From assembly GCA_947172415.1 (NCBI GenBank), contig OX359201.1:6498501-6562500 (forward strand): 64,000 nucleotides of DNA. The letters run 5' to 3'. Origin of the DNA: Chondrosia reniformis (lineage: Eukaryota > Porifera > Demospongiae > Chondrillida > Chondrillidae). Below are positions 24,986 through 36,774 of the stretch, one piece after another. Every line of letters starts with the position of its first letter. Position 1 is the first letter of the stretch. The position numbers and the translations under genes are program-made. Under the pieces are notes generated by a model. That model did not search any database. It saw only the letters and a program-made list of their open reading frames with translations, and had not been told where the DNA came from.

Positions 24986-26213
24986 CCCTGACTGTGTGGG
25001 TTGAAAGATGGTAAATTTTTTGGGGACACCTATATATAATTATGGCTCCTCAGACCATTGCATATACTTATCAGACCAGCCTTCTAGCAACAACACAGGT
25101 TTACACGCATGAGTTTAGCCAAAGCTATAGGGATTTCCTTCAACAAGAGCTTGAAGACGAACCCATTTAATAGTAAAAAGCACTAACTTAAGGATTTTTT
25201 GAAGGATTGGATACAGAGATATATATACTCTGTACAAGTCCAACCAGCATCATCAGTAGGAGGAGGCGTGTGCAAGGGGTATATAATGATTGTGATAGGT
25301 ATGTTTAGTTCATGCATGAATTAGGCTAAAGGATAAATACTTAGAAGAGTCAGTTTTCCATGCATGCAGTATAAAGAGACAACAGAAATGCAAAAAATGA
25401 TCATGAATTCCTTTATCCACCATCCCATAGCTTACTCTCTAGCCATATGCATGCAGCTAGCTAAATGCACAGGTTCTCTGTTTGTTTGTTCTCATGACAA
25501 ACTCCTCCTTCAGTTCTTGTACATGTACAATAAAAGTTTTTGATTGATTCGAGTGAAGTTGAATGAACTTATAAAGTTCAGACTTAATTTAACATTTTGG
25601 GTGTATACACATCATCGAATATAATAGCTCTGTTTCGTTTCCGGTTCCTTCAGAATCTGTTTTTACAACTAATTGGAATGTGAAAGTTATATACAAAGCC
25701 GCCTAGTATGCATGATGTTACGACGTGTCAAGGGACTATTGAAGACGTGGTATTAGAAGCCTCTGTGAGCGCTATTTAAAACGGTCTGAATTCTGGGACG
25801 GTGGAGAAAGGTTTGTTGCAGAAATTACAATATACCTTTCATCAAACCTTGATGTGTGACCGAGGAGTGGAGTAGTACATTGAAAGGTGCAGAATTCTTT
25901 TGGAATACCAGAATATCTCTGGCTGAAGCGATTTGCTATATCAGTTTTACCCCGGTAAGTTTCTAGCGCATAATCCATTCAATACGCCTGCCTACTCGAA
26001 TGATAGAATCTTAAGAATACCTTTAGCATAGAGACACGTCAGTTGTGTTTTGTTAACAACGAGGTAAGGTTTATCTAGCAACACTAGCTATAGATAGCAC
26101 GGGCAACCCCTCAGTAACCCTATACTAATTGACGTTAAGTACTATTCGCTGTATCTCTTTCTGCAGCCACACGCTATTATCATCACCAGTGTGAGAATAT
26201 ATAGCTTGAAGAG
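24986..26213. other. Spacer between satellite and glycosyltransferase gene
   Basis: Mostly unique AT-rich sequence. No exon-like frame with splice sites was found. A canonical AATAAA occurs near 25530 on the plus strand but no gene can be tied to it. Confidence 0.45.
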
Positions 26214-27530
26214 ATGTCTTATCAGAAATATTTGAAATTGAGGAAAATATTTTTGGGAATGTCATTGATAGCATCTATATATTTTTTATTCTGTATAATT
26301 AGTAATAGGCAATTTGTACATAAGCTATCTGAAAGTGAATTTGAGGTAAATGAGCCTCTACTGCCAGAAGTGCCTAATCCCAGGTCAACTAAGAGAGATT
26401 ATCTTAATGCTTCAGTATTTGAAGCCATTGATAGCACTCTAGAGAGAATATATGCAACCAGTAAAAAGAGGAACATAATGATAATCATAAGTAATAGGGA
26501 TTATGACATTGTGGTGGTTAACTGGCTTTGTAACTTATACAACCATGTACCAGAACTCCTCAATCACGTCTTGTTGATAAACACTGACCAATCACATAGC
26601 AGATACTTTAAAAGCAAAGGAATCAACTCGATACATCTGAATATTGAGTAAGTATATCTCTTAACTGTGTTTATATACGTATATCTGCTTAAATACCTTC
26701 ACTTTGATATTTTGTTCATTTTTATGACAACAGTGATGTCCTTAAGTCTGTCACCATTGAGAAGAGATTATTATGGATGGCTCGTTCTCTCCTTACACAC
26801 TATATACTTCTCAAAGGATGGAATGTAATGATTATTGATTCAGATGCCATTGTTTTTAGAGATCCGTTTCTTTTACTAGAAGAGTTTGATGTGGATATTA
26901 TCATTGGTGTTGGAAGGTTTCCACACCCTATTCGAGACATGTGGGGATTTACAGGTTGTGCTGGAACTGCAATATACAAATATGCCCCAAATACAAGTAA
27001 TTAAACATGTGTGTATTGGAACATAAAACAAATTTATTTGACAGAATTGGCTACAAGCTAATACACAATGATGATGATTATTAGAGTGATAATTGATAGA
27101 TTAACCAGAAATTGAAAGATGTACAATAACTTTCTTTTTGCATGCAGAGTACCTATTTGATGAGTTGAGCAGGAGGCCCAAAAAAGAGGTGGATGACCAG
27201 TTAAGGCTAAACGAAGCCCTCTTTGCCATGAACATGACTTGGGTCGATCATGAAGACTCAAACACTCACATTGGTACTTCCTTGAGGTACCAAACACGTG
27301 TAGCAATTGTGGGAGAGAAGTTAATATGTCGTCACCACTGCAAGAAAATATTAAAGGGTTCTAAACAATTGTTTATTGCGCATCCAGGTAGCAAGAAACA
27401 GGCAGACACTAAGATGGCTTCCGCTGTCTCCTATTCTTTCATGATGGTGAAGAATGAAAGTGTAGAATTTCAAGAATTTCTGGAAACCAGTACATCAGGA
27501 TGGTTTAAGACAGTCTGTCTATCCACGTAA
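26214..27530 (+). CDS. Type II membrane nucleotide-diphospho-sugar transferase
   Basis: Three exons, 26214-26647, 26734-26996 and 27148-27530, encode 359 aa; the stop is TAA 27528-27530. A short cytoplasmic N-terminus is followed by a signal-anchor helix at about residues 12-30 (IFLGMSLIASIYFLFCIIS) and a lumenal stem. The catalytic domain resembles the Nucleotid_trans family (Pfam PF03407 type). The segments NIMIIISNRDYDIVVVNWLCN, GWNVMIIDSDAIVFRDPF and RLNEALFAMNMTW fit that family. The DSD at about residues 180-182 is the expected DxD motif for metal and nucleotide sugar. It is probably a Golgi glycosyltransferase; donor and acceptor are unknown. It is tail to tail with the LRRIQ3-like gene, 190 bp away. 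Confidence 0.82.
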
Positions 27531-27720
27531 CTTACAATTTAAACAGTATCAACAATACCAACACATACATGCTAAACCAGTCATGATTCAACAATTGCAT
27601 TGTTATTGTAACAGGTATATACCTATGTATGTATAGTGTCTTATAATATAAGAACATCCTATACATTTTCATGTTACACAGAGATTATATATACTGTAGT
27701 TATTATTCATTAAAAGGATG

Positions 27721-30700
27721 TTACACATAGGAACCAGCAGTCCAGGGGTTAACAAAGTTGTCACACTCCATTTCAAATGAACGGTGTTTAAGTATGAGAC
27801 TTGGTGGCAAGTTACCGTACAAGCTGGATGTGAGGGACCCAGGTGGACCACAGTCTATGGCTAGGTTTAGCACATTGATGGCTGCCGGTTGGTTTCCATC
27901 ATCCTCTGGGGGGCTATGGGGAAGCCCCACGCATTCCTTATTGTAGGACAATGGTAAAGGTATTCTATAGTGTTCTCTGCTCTGAGAATACTTCATTTGT
28001 ACTTTGTGTGTTTCTCTTGAAGTCACAGCAGGAAGGGAACACTTGACAGCATTTACCTTTTCCTTGGCCCTGCTGAGCTGACAGATTTGTACTCGGTGCT
28101 TCTCTTTCATAAGTTCTGAGCGGTCTTCTCGGCCTCGTGCCTTCAACTCTTCAGCTCTCTCGTGCAGTTGAGATTGTAAACATGTTTTGGCATCCACTGC
28201 TGAGAGCTGAGCTTGCTTGACTCTCAGTTTTCTGGCAAAGGCAAGACTTTCCTTTCTTACTCTGTAGTCCTCCTTTTTCAAGGAATCTGATAGAGTGGAA
28301 TTGAGTGTGTTAAACTGGTTAACAAAGTCAACCTCTAGAGTTCTTTCCTTTGCTTGAAGTTGGGCCTGGTGTACTAATTCACTGTGGATGTCACTTTTAA
28401 GGGACCTCTCAAAACACGCTTCCTCTCTAGATCTGGCAAGCAAGTCTTTGTGGATGGCCTTCCATTTCTCAATTTCTTCCTGTTTCTTTAAATGGTATTC
28501 CCTAATCTTCCTCTGTGCTTCATTTTTTTCTCTTAGTCTACTTTCTATGGTCACTTTCTGTCTTCTCTTCTCTTGCTGCTGCAATACTTTAGTGTAGGCC
28601 TTCTGAATAGAATCCAAAGTGGAAAAGTTCATTGAACCATGGACATTCCTAAAATCAAATTTGTCCTTTATTAAGACATCACTGCGGGGAGTTACTGGAA
28701 CAGCCTTATGATTTGCTTTTAGCTCTTCAATTTCTGCTTCACCATTTCTCACAATTTGACCATCCAACTTCTTTGACTCTGCGAGGGTAAATCTCAGTGT
28801 ATGATGTTGTATTTCAGCCTCAGTGCCATACACTTGCATATCTCCTTGGCTTGCATTTTCAGTATTACTTTCAGGCTCTTTTACTTCACTTTCAACAGTT
28901 TCAGAAGGTTTGCTAGAAGACACTGTACTGCTACTAGCATCTTGAAGAAGTGTCAGTTGGTGTCCTAGTGTCTTCCTCTTCAGTGCGCAATCCTTCTCTT
29001 TTTCCTGTTTATCCTTTTCTGCTGCATTGACTGAGTGTGGCGAGCTTGACTGACCTTTATTAGATAATCGTGGGCTAAGAGGATCTTCTTCAGAAAGGGC
29101 AGAGTCTTGTAAGAGTTGAATGTCTATTTTGATGTGAACCTTTTGTTTGGATGGTTTGTCATTAATTTTGTCTTCAATTATACTAGCTTGCTGAAAATGG
29201 CTGACATCTACTCTGCGATCTTGTTTTCTGGGGCTATGTCTGGGACTTGTCTTTATAATAACCTTTTCTCCTATTTTGACTACTCTCGACTTGAGGAGTT
29301 TAGTTTCCTTTGGTAAGCCATCTTCATTGGGCTCTCTCTTGAAAGACACTTTGGTAGGGCTGGTTTGAGGGAACATTCTTCCTAGTTTCTCTGCAGATGA
29401 TTTGGAAGACATTTTCTGGGAAATCCTTGAATATAAATGGAAAATAGAAAACAATTACACAACTTATGTACACACTTATCACTGTATGTACATATGCATA
29501 GCCCCATATACACAGCTATCTTACAATATAATGTACGTATGTACATATGCATAGCCCTATATACGTACACAGCCATCTTACAATATAATGACGTATGTAC
29601 ATATATATCTGTGTTGATGTTTACTAAGTTATCTATACCTAATCCAAAGAAGGATCTGCAGTGTGATGTTCTGATGTAGCTTACATAAACATTGGCACTC
29701 CTAGTAGCCGAAGCTTCTTCCTGGTCAGCCAGCCTCTGATGTACCTCTGGATGATGGTCACTGGAGAGTGGTGGGTGTACACCTGATTAATGGTGGCCAT
29801 TAAACTATGAAAATGCTTCATTTCTGACTCATAACTTGCAGTCTAAATTATGAAGCACAGATGTAGTAGGTAATTGATTGAAAAAGTATTAGAGAGAGAC
29901 CATTACTTGAATACTTACTGGTGGAGTTATCTGGTACAGGTTGACTTTGAAGTACATGGAATATGCAGCAAATTTCCCTTCTAATGGAAAGTTTTCAATA
30001 ATTTCTTCATCTGATATTACCAAGTCATCCAAAGCTTTCAGAGACGGTATCCTATAGATACAGAACAGGAATACTCTCAATATGTACAGTATATGAACAT
30101 TCTCAGTATGTACAGTATATGAACATTCTCAGTATGTACAGTATATGAACATTCTCAGTATGTACAGTATATGAACATTCTCAGTATGTACAGTATAGGA
30201 AGGTGGTCCAGTATTCTGGTACTCGTTGCTCACCCGTTGACTAGAGTGTGTCTGTATGTCCTCTGCAGGCTGACGGGAGTGTCGTAGGCTGTGAGGATTT
30301 GCAGCCTTTCACAGCCACCTAGGAAGAGCAGTTCTTTGGCCACATACAAGTGGTTACCATGGAGATACATAATTTTAAGTTGCTTAAGGTTATTCCAGAA
30401 GTCTTTTGGAGGCAAATGAGCTACCTAAGAGGATAAGATGCATAGTGACCATATTCGGATATGACACACTTGACATAGAGCATAGCATAGAGGGGACAGG
30501 TCAAATGCATGTAGGCCATTATTAGATTGATAAGGGAGCAATATTGTAGAGTAGCTGGTCCCACGTGATGCAGCGTACTTGATTGTCTGAGACGTCCAAT
30601 TTTTCCAGTTTTGTGCATTCCCTGAGTGGCCCTAGATCAGCAATGTAATTTCCAGAAAGGTTGCAAACTCGCAGCTCGGTCAGTAGCATTATGGAAAAGC

Positions 30701-30926
30701 TTTCCATTAGGCTGATATTTCTATTCACCAAACACATCACTTCAAGTTCGTCTTCATCCTTCTCGACCAACCCCTCTTTTAGAAGGAATGGCTCATTAAG
30801 GACCTGAAGCAAGCCTTTTGAGCGAATAAGCTCTTCATCCTCGACTTGTTGGAAGTTATATTTCGATTTTTCTATCTTCAGTTCCTTATGTTCTGTAATC
30901 TTTGGAGAAATCACATCGCACGCCAT
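27721..30926 (-). CDS. LRRIQ3: LRRIQ3-like leucine-rich repeat and IQ motif protein
   Basis: Five exons on the minus strand, 30579-30926, 30234-30424, 29919-30051, 29685-29842 and 27721-29425, encode 844 aa; phases are 0, 2, 0, 2. The N-terminal leucine-rich repeats (LRVCNLSGNYIADLGPLREC, LKIMYLHGN) continue into a block resembling vertebrate LRRIQ3: VSLQRTYRHTLVNG, then LKALDDLVISDEEIIENFPL. An IQ motif follows (VTIIQRYIRGWLTRKKLR). The large last exon encodes a low-complexity linker and a long charged coiled coil (about residues 500-680). LRRIQ3 is poorly characterised; IQ motifs bind calmodulin-like proteins, and a link to cilia or sperm is likely. The pairing with DRC11 supports a ciliary role (inference). 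The last exon alone could be taken for a separate gene starting near 29412, but the acceptor TTCAAG at 29426 keeps it in frame with the upstream exons. Confidence 0.85.
30077..30196. repeat. Intronic 26-bp minisatellite
   Basis: About 4-5 copies of a 26-bp unit with core CAGTATATGAACATTCTC lie in LRRIQ3 intron 2. Confidence 0.88.
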
Positions 30927-31025
30927 TTTTACGCTTCCATGGAAACCATCCTAGGTCGGTGCAGAAGACATGTCACACAGGTTAATTTTTAAGGCTAAGA
31001 AACGTGTTGTGCTAACAGTGAAACT
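30927..31025. promoter_or_regulatory. Bidirectional LRRIQ3/DRC11 promoter with an RFX X-box
   Basis: Only 99 bp separate the two divergent start codons. Positions 30933-30946 read GCTTCCATGGAAAC, matching all 14 positions of the nematode X-box consensus RYYNYYATRRNRAC. It also resembles the symmetric RFX site GTTRCCATGGYAAC. RFX factors drive ciliary genes across animals (established knowledge). The site is 6 bp from the LRRIQ3 start codon and 79 bp from that of DRC11, so part of it may be in the LRRIQ3 5' UTR. Confidence 0.75.
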
Positions 31026-34000
31026 ATGGATTGTTTAAATCTTCTTATGCACAGTTTGTACGATTCGATGTGGCTTTCTGCCCAAGTCGACATAAATAAC
31101 TTGATTAATGTTGAACTCCCAAAAGTTCCACCTAAACCTGAAAAGGTAAGCTATCTCCTCCATCTTCCTGAAATGGTTTCCTTTACTCCTTCTACCTCTA
31201 ACAGGATAAGGTGGCTGCATTTCAGAAGTTTGGCAGCATGTATATCAAGTACATTTTGATATTTAAGCGACTGGACGATTGCTATGATCAAGTAGGTTTC
31301 AGTTTGTAAAATAGACACATTTCAAGCAATCTTCAGTGGCTGCACTTACTACATGATACATTTATGAATAGATTGTACATCCTCAGAAGAGAAGACTCTT
31401 ACGGCACATAATGGACGGAGCAATGGGGCGGATACTGGAGTTGAAAGATGAAATGGTCAAACTAGAAATTTTGGAATTTCAATATTTTGACGACATTTTA
31501 GCTGATACTAAACTGACCCCTGTGAGCTAGCTACTCATTCATGTAGATACAAAACTGGTACTGTTACAGCAACACCTCAATAATTTATCCCCTATCTACG
31601 TACATACATATCTGCCCACCCCACCAGTCCACTGCATTTTCCTAGAACCAATTGTGGTGAATTATTAATGTGATGTTAATTTATATATGGACCTACTTGT
31701 GTGCTTAGAGTGACATAGAGATTCCTATTCCAAAATACTTTTTAACTGAGAATGCAAAAACCATTAAAGAAAGAGAAAAGCTTTTGGGAACAATTCTTGC
31801 TAGATTGGGTCCACCTGATTTGGACAAGACTGTCGGAGAGGGACCAGCCATGACAACAGAGGAAGCTGTCCAGATGGTCCAAGTCCATGAGCGAGCAAGA
31901 CAAGGAAGATTAAGAACCAAACTGATGAGGGAGATTAGGTCGGATATCTGAGAGGCTGTTATACATATGTTCCTCACTGTTTCTCTGTGAATGTGATAGT
32001 CTTGCTTTATCTGATGACCTCTTTCCTTCAGGTTACAGGAAGAAAGGGAGAAACTAGCCCATTTACGTGTTCCTCCCAAGATTGACCAAGACACGGCTGC
32101 TACAGTTATACAGAAGATTTGGAGAGGCTACTGGCAGAGGAAGGAGACGGCTAAAGTTAGAGCAGACGAGCTGATCCTCCTCGGTATGAGACCTCTACCC
32201 CAACCCAAGCCAAAGAACACGGATGAATATCATAGCAAAAAGATACAGGTACGCACTGGAGCTCACAGATTTCTGGTACTTAATTACATACGTATATGTA
32301 TGCATGTAACTACGTATAATAGCTTACAGTAGAGATTAAAGCAAGTAGCAGTTAGTTAAATTTTACAAAGCAGAAAGTTTTACACCTAATTATGTACATA
32401 CCTACGTATGCACATGTTTACGTACGTATATGAATACAGTAAATACGTATGCTCATTTCAGTGTACATATATTATGCATACACGTATGTATGTGTATATG
32501 TATAATAATATGTATGCTACACACATGTATGTGAAATAGGACAAACGTAGGCAGGTCCAGCAGCAATATGAGAGGGAGTACCAGGAGGCCCTGGTAGCTG
32601 TTAAGGACCGCCTGAGGGAGGTGGAGGGGCCTGACATGCAGGAGAGAATGCAGGACCAGATTAGGCAGTGGTTCATTGAAGTCAGGTACTCAATGCTTCT
32701 CATACACTTGACTTATAATGCCATCACATTCACATTGAATGTCTACATAGAGATGCAAAAGGGAAATTCCCTGATTTTCCTGATGAAGATGAAGGTGGCT
32801 CCCTAGCCATATTTAAGCAGAGACAAGAAGGAGTGAGTGTTAATATCTGAAGTGGTTCTGTTGAGCAAGTTGACTTGATCACTTTTCCTTTATAATTGTA
32901 GGAGCCGCAGGAAGATGTAAGTGTTGTCAATTGTGTTACATGCATCTGTCAGTCCATGGCTTGTGTTTAGGATGGCAAGAAGGGCAAGAAAGGGAAGAAA
33001 GGAAAGAAGGATAAAGGAGACAAGAAGAAGAAGAAGGACAAAGGGAAAAAGGACAAAAAGAAGAAGGGAGAGGTGTGTGGCATTTTCTGTGTGAAATGGT
33101 TGTGGTTTATCACAAACTTGTTTATCTATATGTGTTGCTTGCCAGGAGGAGGATGAGGGGGTTGTGATGGCACCCTCCCACTATGTGCCCACCATACACG
33201 AGGGATCCAAGGAATATGCAGCCATGTGGAAGGGCAGAAATGAACTAATGAACTTTCAACAGAAGCACGACATTGAAATTATCAAAGATGACAAGCGGTA
33301 AATATGTGCAAGGGTGAACGAGTGAGTGTCTTCACACTCTTCATCTGCCTATCCTCACAGGAAGGAAATTGAGGATGAGGTTAGACTTCAGGTTGACAGC
33401 TTAATGAGAGAAGAGCTGAAGAATTTAAAATTGGTACATATAACATGTATACGGTGTAAGATTTCAAGTAAAATGGAAAGTTCTGCTAACGTACTTTTAG
33501 GCCGTAGAGAGAGACAAAGGAGGTAAGGGGAAAAAGAAGAAGAAGAAGAAGGGAAAGGTGTGTACATTTGTGTGTGTCACACAGCCTCAACTGTGATGCT
33601 CGTTGAGGTCCAATTGTTTCTATTTAAAGAAAAAGGGGAAGAAAGGGAAAAAGAAGAAAGAGAAGGACCTTACAGCTGGAAAGTGTGTACTTTTATAGGA
33701 CACTGAGGTGTATTATGCAACTGTACCTGTCATTGCTCTATTTAGATCCATAGAGTCCTTGTATGAGGAACTGGTTAGAGAGGGAGTCATTGTGAAATAC
33801 CCAAAGGTTAAGATGGCTGAATATGAAGGGGAATACAAGTGCGTACAATGTACATGTATGTATGTATGTATGTATGCTAACCTAATTAGTTTTAGAGTTG
33901 AAAGATGCACCATCAAAAATATAAGTGTTTTATATCTCTGAATAGTTACCTAGCAACCACACTCAGACAGCAGGGAATAGAGCCAATGCCCTCATTATGG

Positions 34001-36564
34001 GATGTCAGAGAGGTCCTCAAGGAGTTGTGCATTCTGCCCTTGGGTAAGATGGCATGACACCGGGGGGAGGGTCCTTCTACACATACCGGGGGGAGGGTCC
34101 TTCTACACATGCTGGGGGGAGGGTCCTTCTACATATGCTGGGGGGAGGGTCCTTCTACACATGCTGGGGGAGGGTCCTTCTACACATGCTGGGGGGAGGG
34201 TCCTTCTACACATACTGGGGGGAGGGTCCTTCTACACATGCTGGGGGAGGGTCCTTCTACATATTCTTTCACCATTTTAACTATTTGTTTATTATATTTA
34301 ACTATTTGTTTCCATATATGTAAACTCTTCACTTGTTCTCCACAGGATCACAGTCCGTTCATGAGAAGTCACCTCATGTCAAGTCTCTCTTGGTCACTGG
34401 TCCCAGAGGAGTGGGTAAGAAGATGTTAGTACACGCCATCTGTTCGGAGGTTGGGGCCAATCTGTTTGACCTCACCCCTGCCAACCTCCAAGGGAAATAC
34501 CCTGGCAAGAAGGGTCTTGAAATGTTGCTGCATTTAGTATTCAAAGTTAGCCACAGTAATTATACAATTACAGTAGTCCTGTATGCTATATATGTACATA
34601 CATATATATGTACATACATGTATGTATGTATATTGAAGTATTTTGACTATTGCATAATACATTTAACACACCAATTATTCTTACTGTACACTTTATTAGT
34701 GTACATACACCTCTATCTGTCTCACAAAAATGTGCTTTCAGAAATCTCAATTTGTGTTTATACATATTGGATCAGTGGGAGTGTCTGATATCTTTTGTGT
34801 ACTACTAGCTCTTCTTTCACCACATGCGTCACCCTGGCAACACCTGTTGTCTGTGCTCAAAACAGACTACATATGCTACACCTTTGTACATGTCTGCTGC
34901 ATAGGTAGCCAAGGCTTGGCCCCCTTCTGTGGTGTATGTTGGCGACTGTGAGAGGACGTTTGTGAAGAAGATTCCCAAGACAGATAAGGTACAGATTTTA
35001 ATCAGGATACAGCAACAATTTGACAGTACACTTGTCACTTGGTTATGTTGCAGACAGATCCCAAGAGGTTTAAGAAGCCCCTACCAAAGATAGTTAAGAA
35101 AGGCATGAAGCCCGAGGACAGGGTAATGATTATTGGCACATCAAAACAGCCTTTTGGTGAGACCCACATTTTTCTGTCCATTGACCACACCCCTTCTAAG
35201 TGACCACACCTCTTATTTAAATGACCATACCCCTTCTAAGTGACCACACCTCTTATTTAAATGACCACATCCCTTCTAAGTGACCACACCTCTTATTTAA
35301 ATGACCACACCCCTCTTCTAAATGACACCACACCCCTTACATCTCTCAATGGACAGATGCTGAAGCTAAAGGTCTATGCGGGATGTACCAGAGGATTATC
35401 ATGGTTCCCAGACCTGACTATGCCTCCAGATTTGGTGCGTCACTCTCAGTTTGGTATAGTATGTGTTGCACAATCACTGCCTTCAACACTCTACAGTTTT
35501 GTGGCGCAGTCTTATATTGAGAAATAGCGGAAAGATAACAGATGCTTTGGACCTCAGCTCCTTGGCCAAAGTGAGCGACGGCTATACTGGTGGACAACTC
35601 AATGCTACCATACAGCAGGTCTTGACAGAGAGACGTATACATCAGGTATGTGCATAGTCTACACAAGTATTCTCTGACATTGGTATATACACAAATGGCT
35701 CCAAGGTAATGGCCTTCACTCAAGCTGTACCTTCCCTAATGAGACTGTGGACTTCTTAGTTTAAATTTTTATCTAAACTATCATATGGATGTATGTATGT
35801 ATATGTACTGTGCATATAACTATGTACGTATTTACATCATGTCATGTACCTATGTATATATAGGGAGTATACAGCTACGTACGTATTCTGATTGACATGT
35901 ACAGTAGACATGTATACATGTACCTGTTGTTATCCAATGGAGTACTAATTGTCTAACAAATGTAGTTACATCGAAAGCCCCTGGTTGTGAATGAGCTGGT
36001 TGGCCCCCTGGCCAAGATTGACCCTGTCTACAAGGAGGAAGAAGTAGCTTTCCAGGTGAACTAATTCATCCCAGTGCCTACCCCTGGCAACCCTATGTAT
36101 CTGTACTAATTTGTATTCACCTTCTTTCATTGTAAAGTAACCACTAGGTGTCTGCAGTTTGTACTATATACACAATGTTATGTAAACTTGTATGTAGGTG
36201 TGCACCCAAGTATGAATATGCAGCATATCACATGCACGTACCCCATAGGACTTGGTGCTTGCATATGCATAGCTATCTAGGAAGTGTGGCCTGGTAGCCC
36301 TCAGAGGCAATAGCATTTATGTGCCCAGTCCCATTTAACCAGTGTAATTTAGTTATACATTTATTGTATGGAAACTCTAATAATGTATGTATTATACATA
36401 CTTACATACGTACATATGTATATGTACTGTACAAAGTATCATTGTTGTCACAGAACTGGTATATGAATAAAACGCCTCTGGGCAAGAAGAGGGCAAAGGC
36501 ATTGAAAGGAGATGATGAAGGAGATGGAAAGAAAGATAAAAAGAAAGGAAAAAAGAAGAAATAA
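31026..36564 (+). CDS. IQCA1: DRC11/IQCA1, IQ and AAA domain subunit of the nexin-dynein regulatory complex
   Basis: Twenty-two exons close in frame to 829 aa, near the size of human IQCA1. Exons: 31026-31145, 31205-31291, 31372-31521, 31709-31938, 32032-32248, 32540-32685, 32751-32832, 32902-32916, 32971-33072, 33146-33297, 33361-33433, 33501-33557, 33630-33682, 33746-33838, 33946-34043, 34346-34545, 34905-34988, 35054-35156, 35357-35434, 35497-35645, 35966-36055, 36454-36564. Family marks are [32 protein letters not shown], the IQ motif [15 protein letters not shown], and an AAA domain with P-loop GPRGVGKKM, Walker-B-like [20 protein letters not shown] and [10 protein letters not shown]. 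The P-loop has GKK in place of GK(T/S), as I recall for the family, so it is probably a structural AAA fold. Lysine-rich segments come from exons 9, 12, 13 and 22. The known role is on the axonemal doublet, regulating dynein. Confidence 0.94.
34058..34262. repeat. Intronic 26-bp G-rich minisatellite
   Basis: About eight copies of a GGGGGGAGGGTCCTTCTACA-type 26-bp unit lie in DRC11 intron 15. Confidence 0.88.
35160..35335. repeat. Intronic 40-bp repeat
   Basis: About four copies of a unit alternating GACCACACCCCTTCTAAGT and GACCACACCTCTTATTTAAAT lie in DRC11 intron 18. Confidence 0.82.
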
Positions 36565-36757
36565 CCTTGCATGACCCACCTTCTGTATTATAAAACATTA
36601 TATATTGTACATAACTATTCAGAAAAGTGGCTCAGGTTTGATTCTGGAGAATTATATGATCAAATCCATAATAGCAAGTTACAAATTTAAGCATACATAA
36701 ATACAAAATGTGTGTGTATAGGGAATGTATATATGCAGACTTTAAAAGGATGTGCTC

Positions 36758-36763
36758 AATAAA
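36758..36763 (+). terminator. Candidate poly(A) signal for DRC11
   Basis: A canonical AATAAA lies about 195 bp after the DRC11 stop codon and 12 bp before the convergent gene's stop at 36775. The 3' ends of the two genes may nearly touch or overlap. Confidence 0.4.
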
Positions 36764-36774
36764 GTGATAATGTT

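Noticed and set aside
29412..29454. Separate coiled-coil gene starting within the LRRIQ3 last exon
   Set aside because: The acceptor at 29426 joins this exon in frame (phase 2) to the IQ-motif exon, and the domain order matches LRRIQ3.
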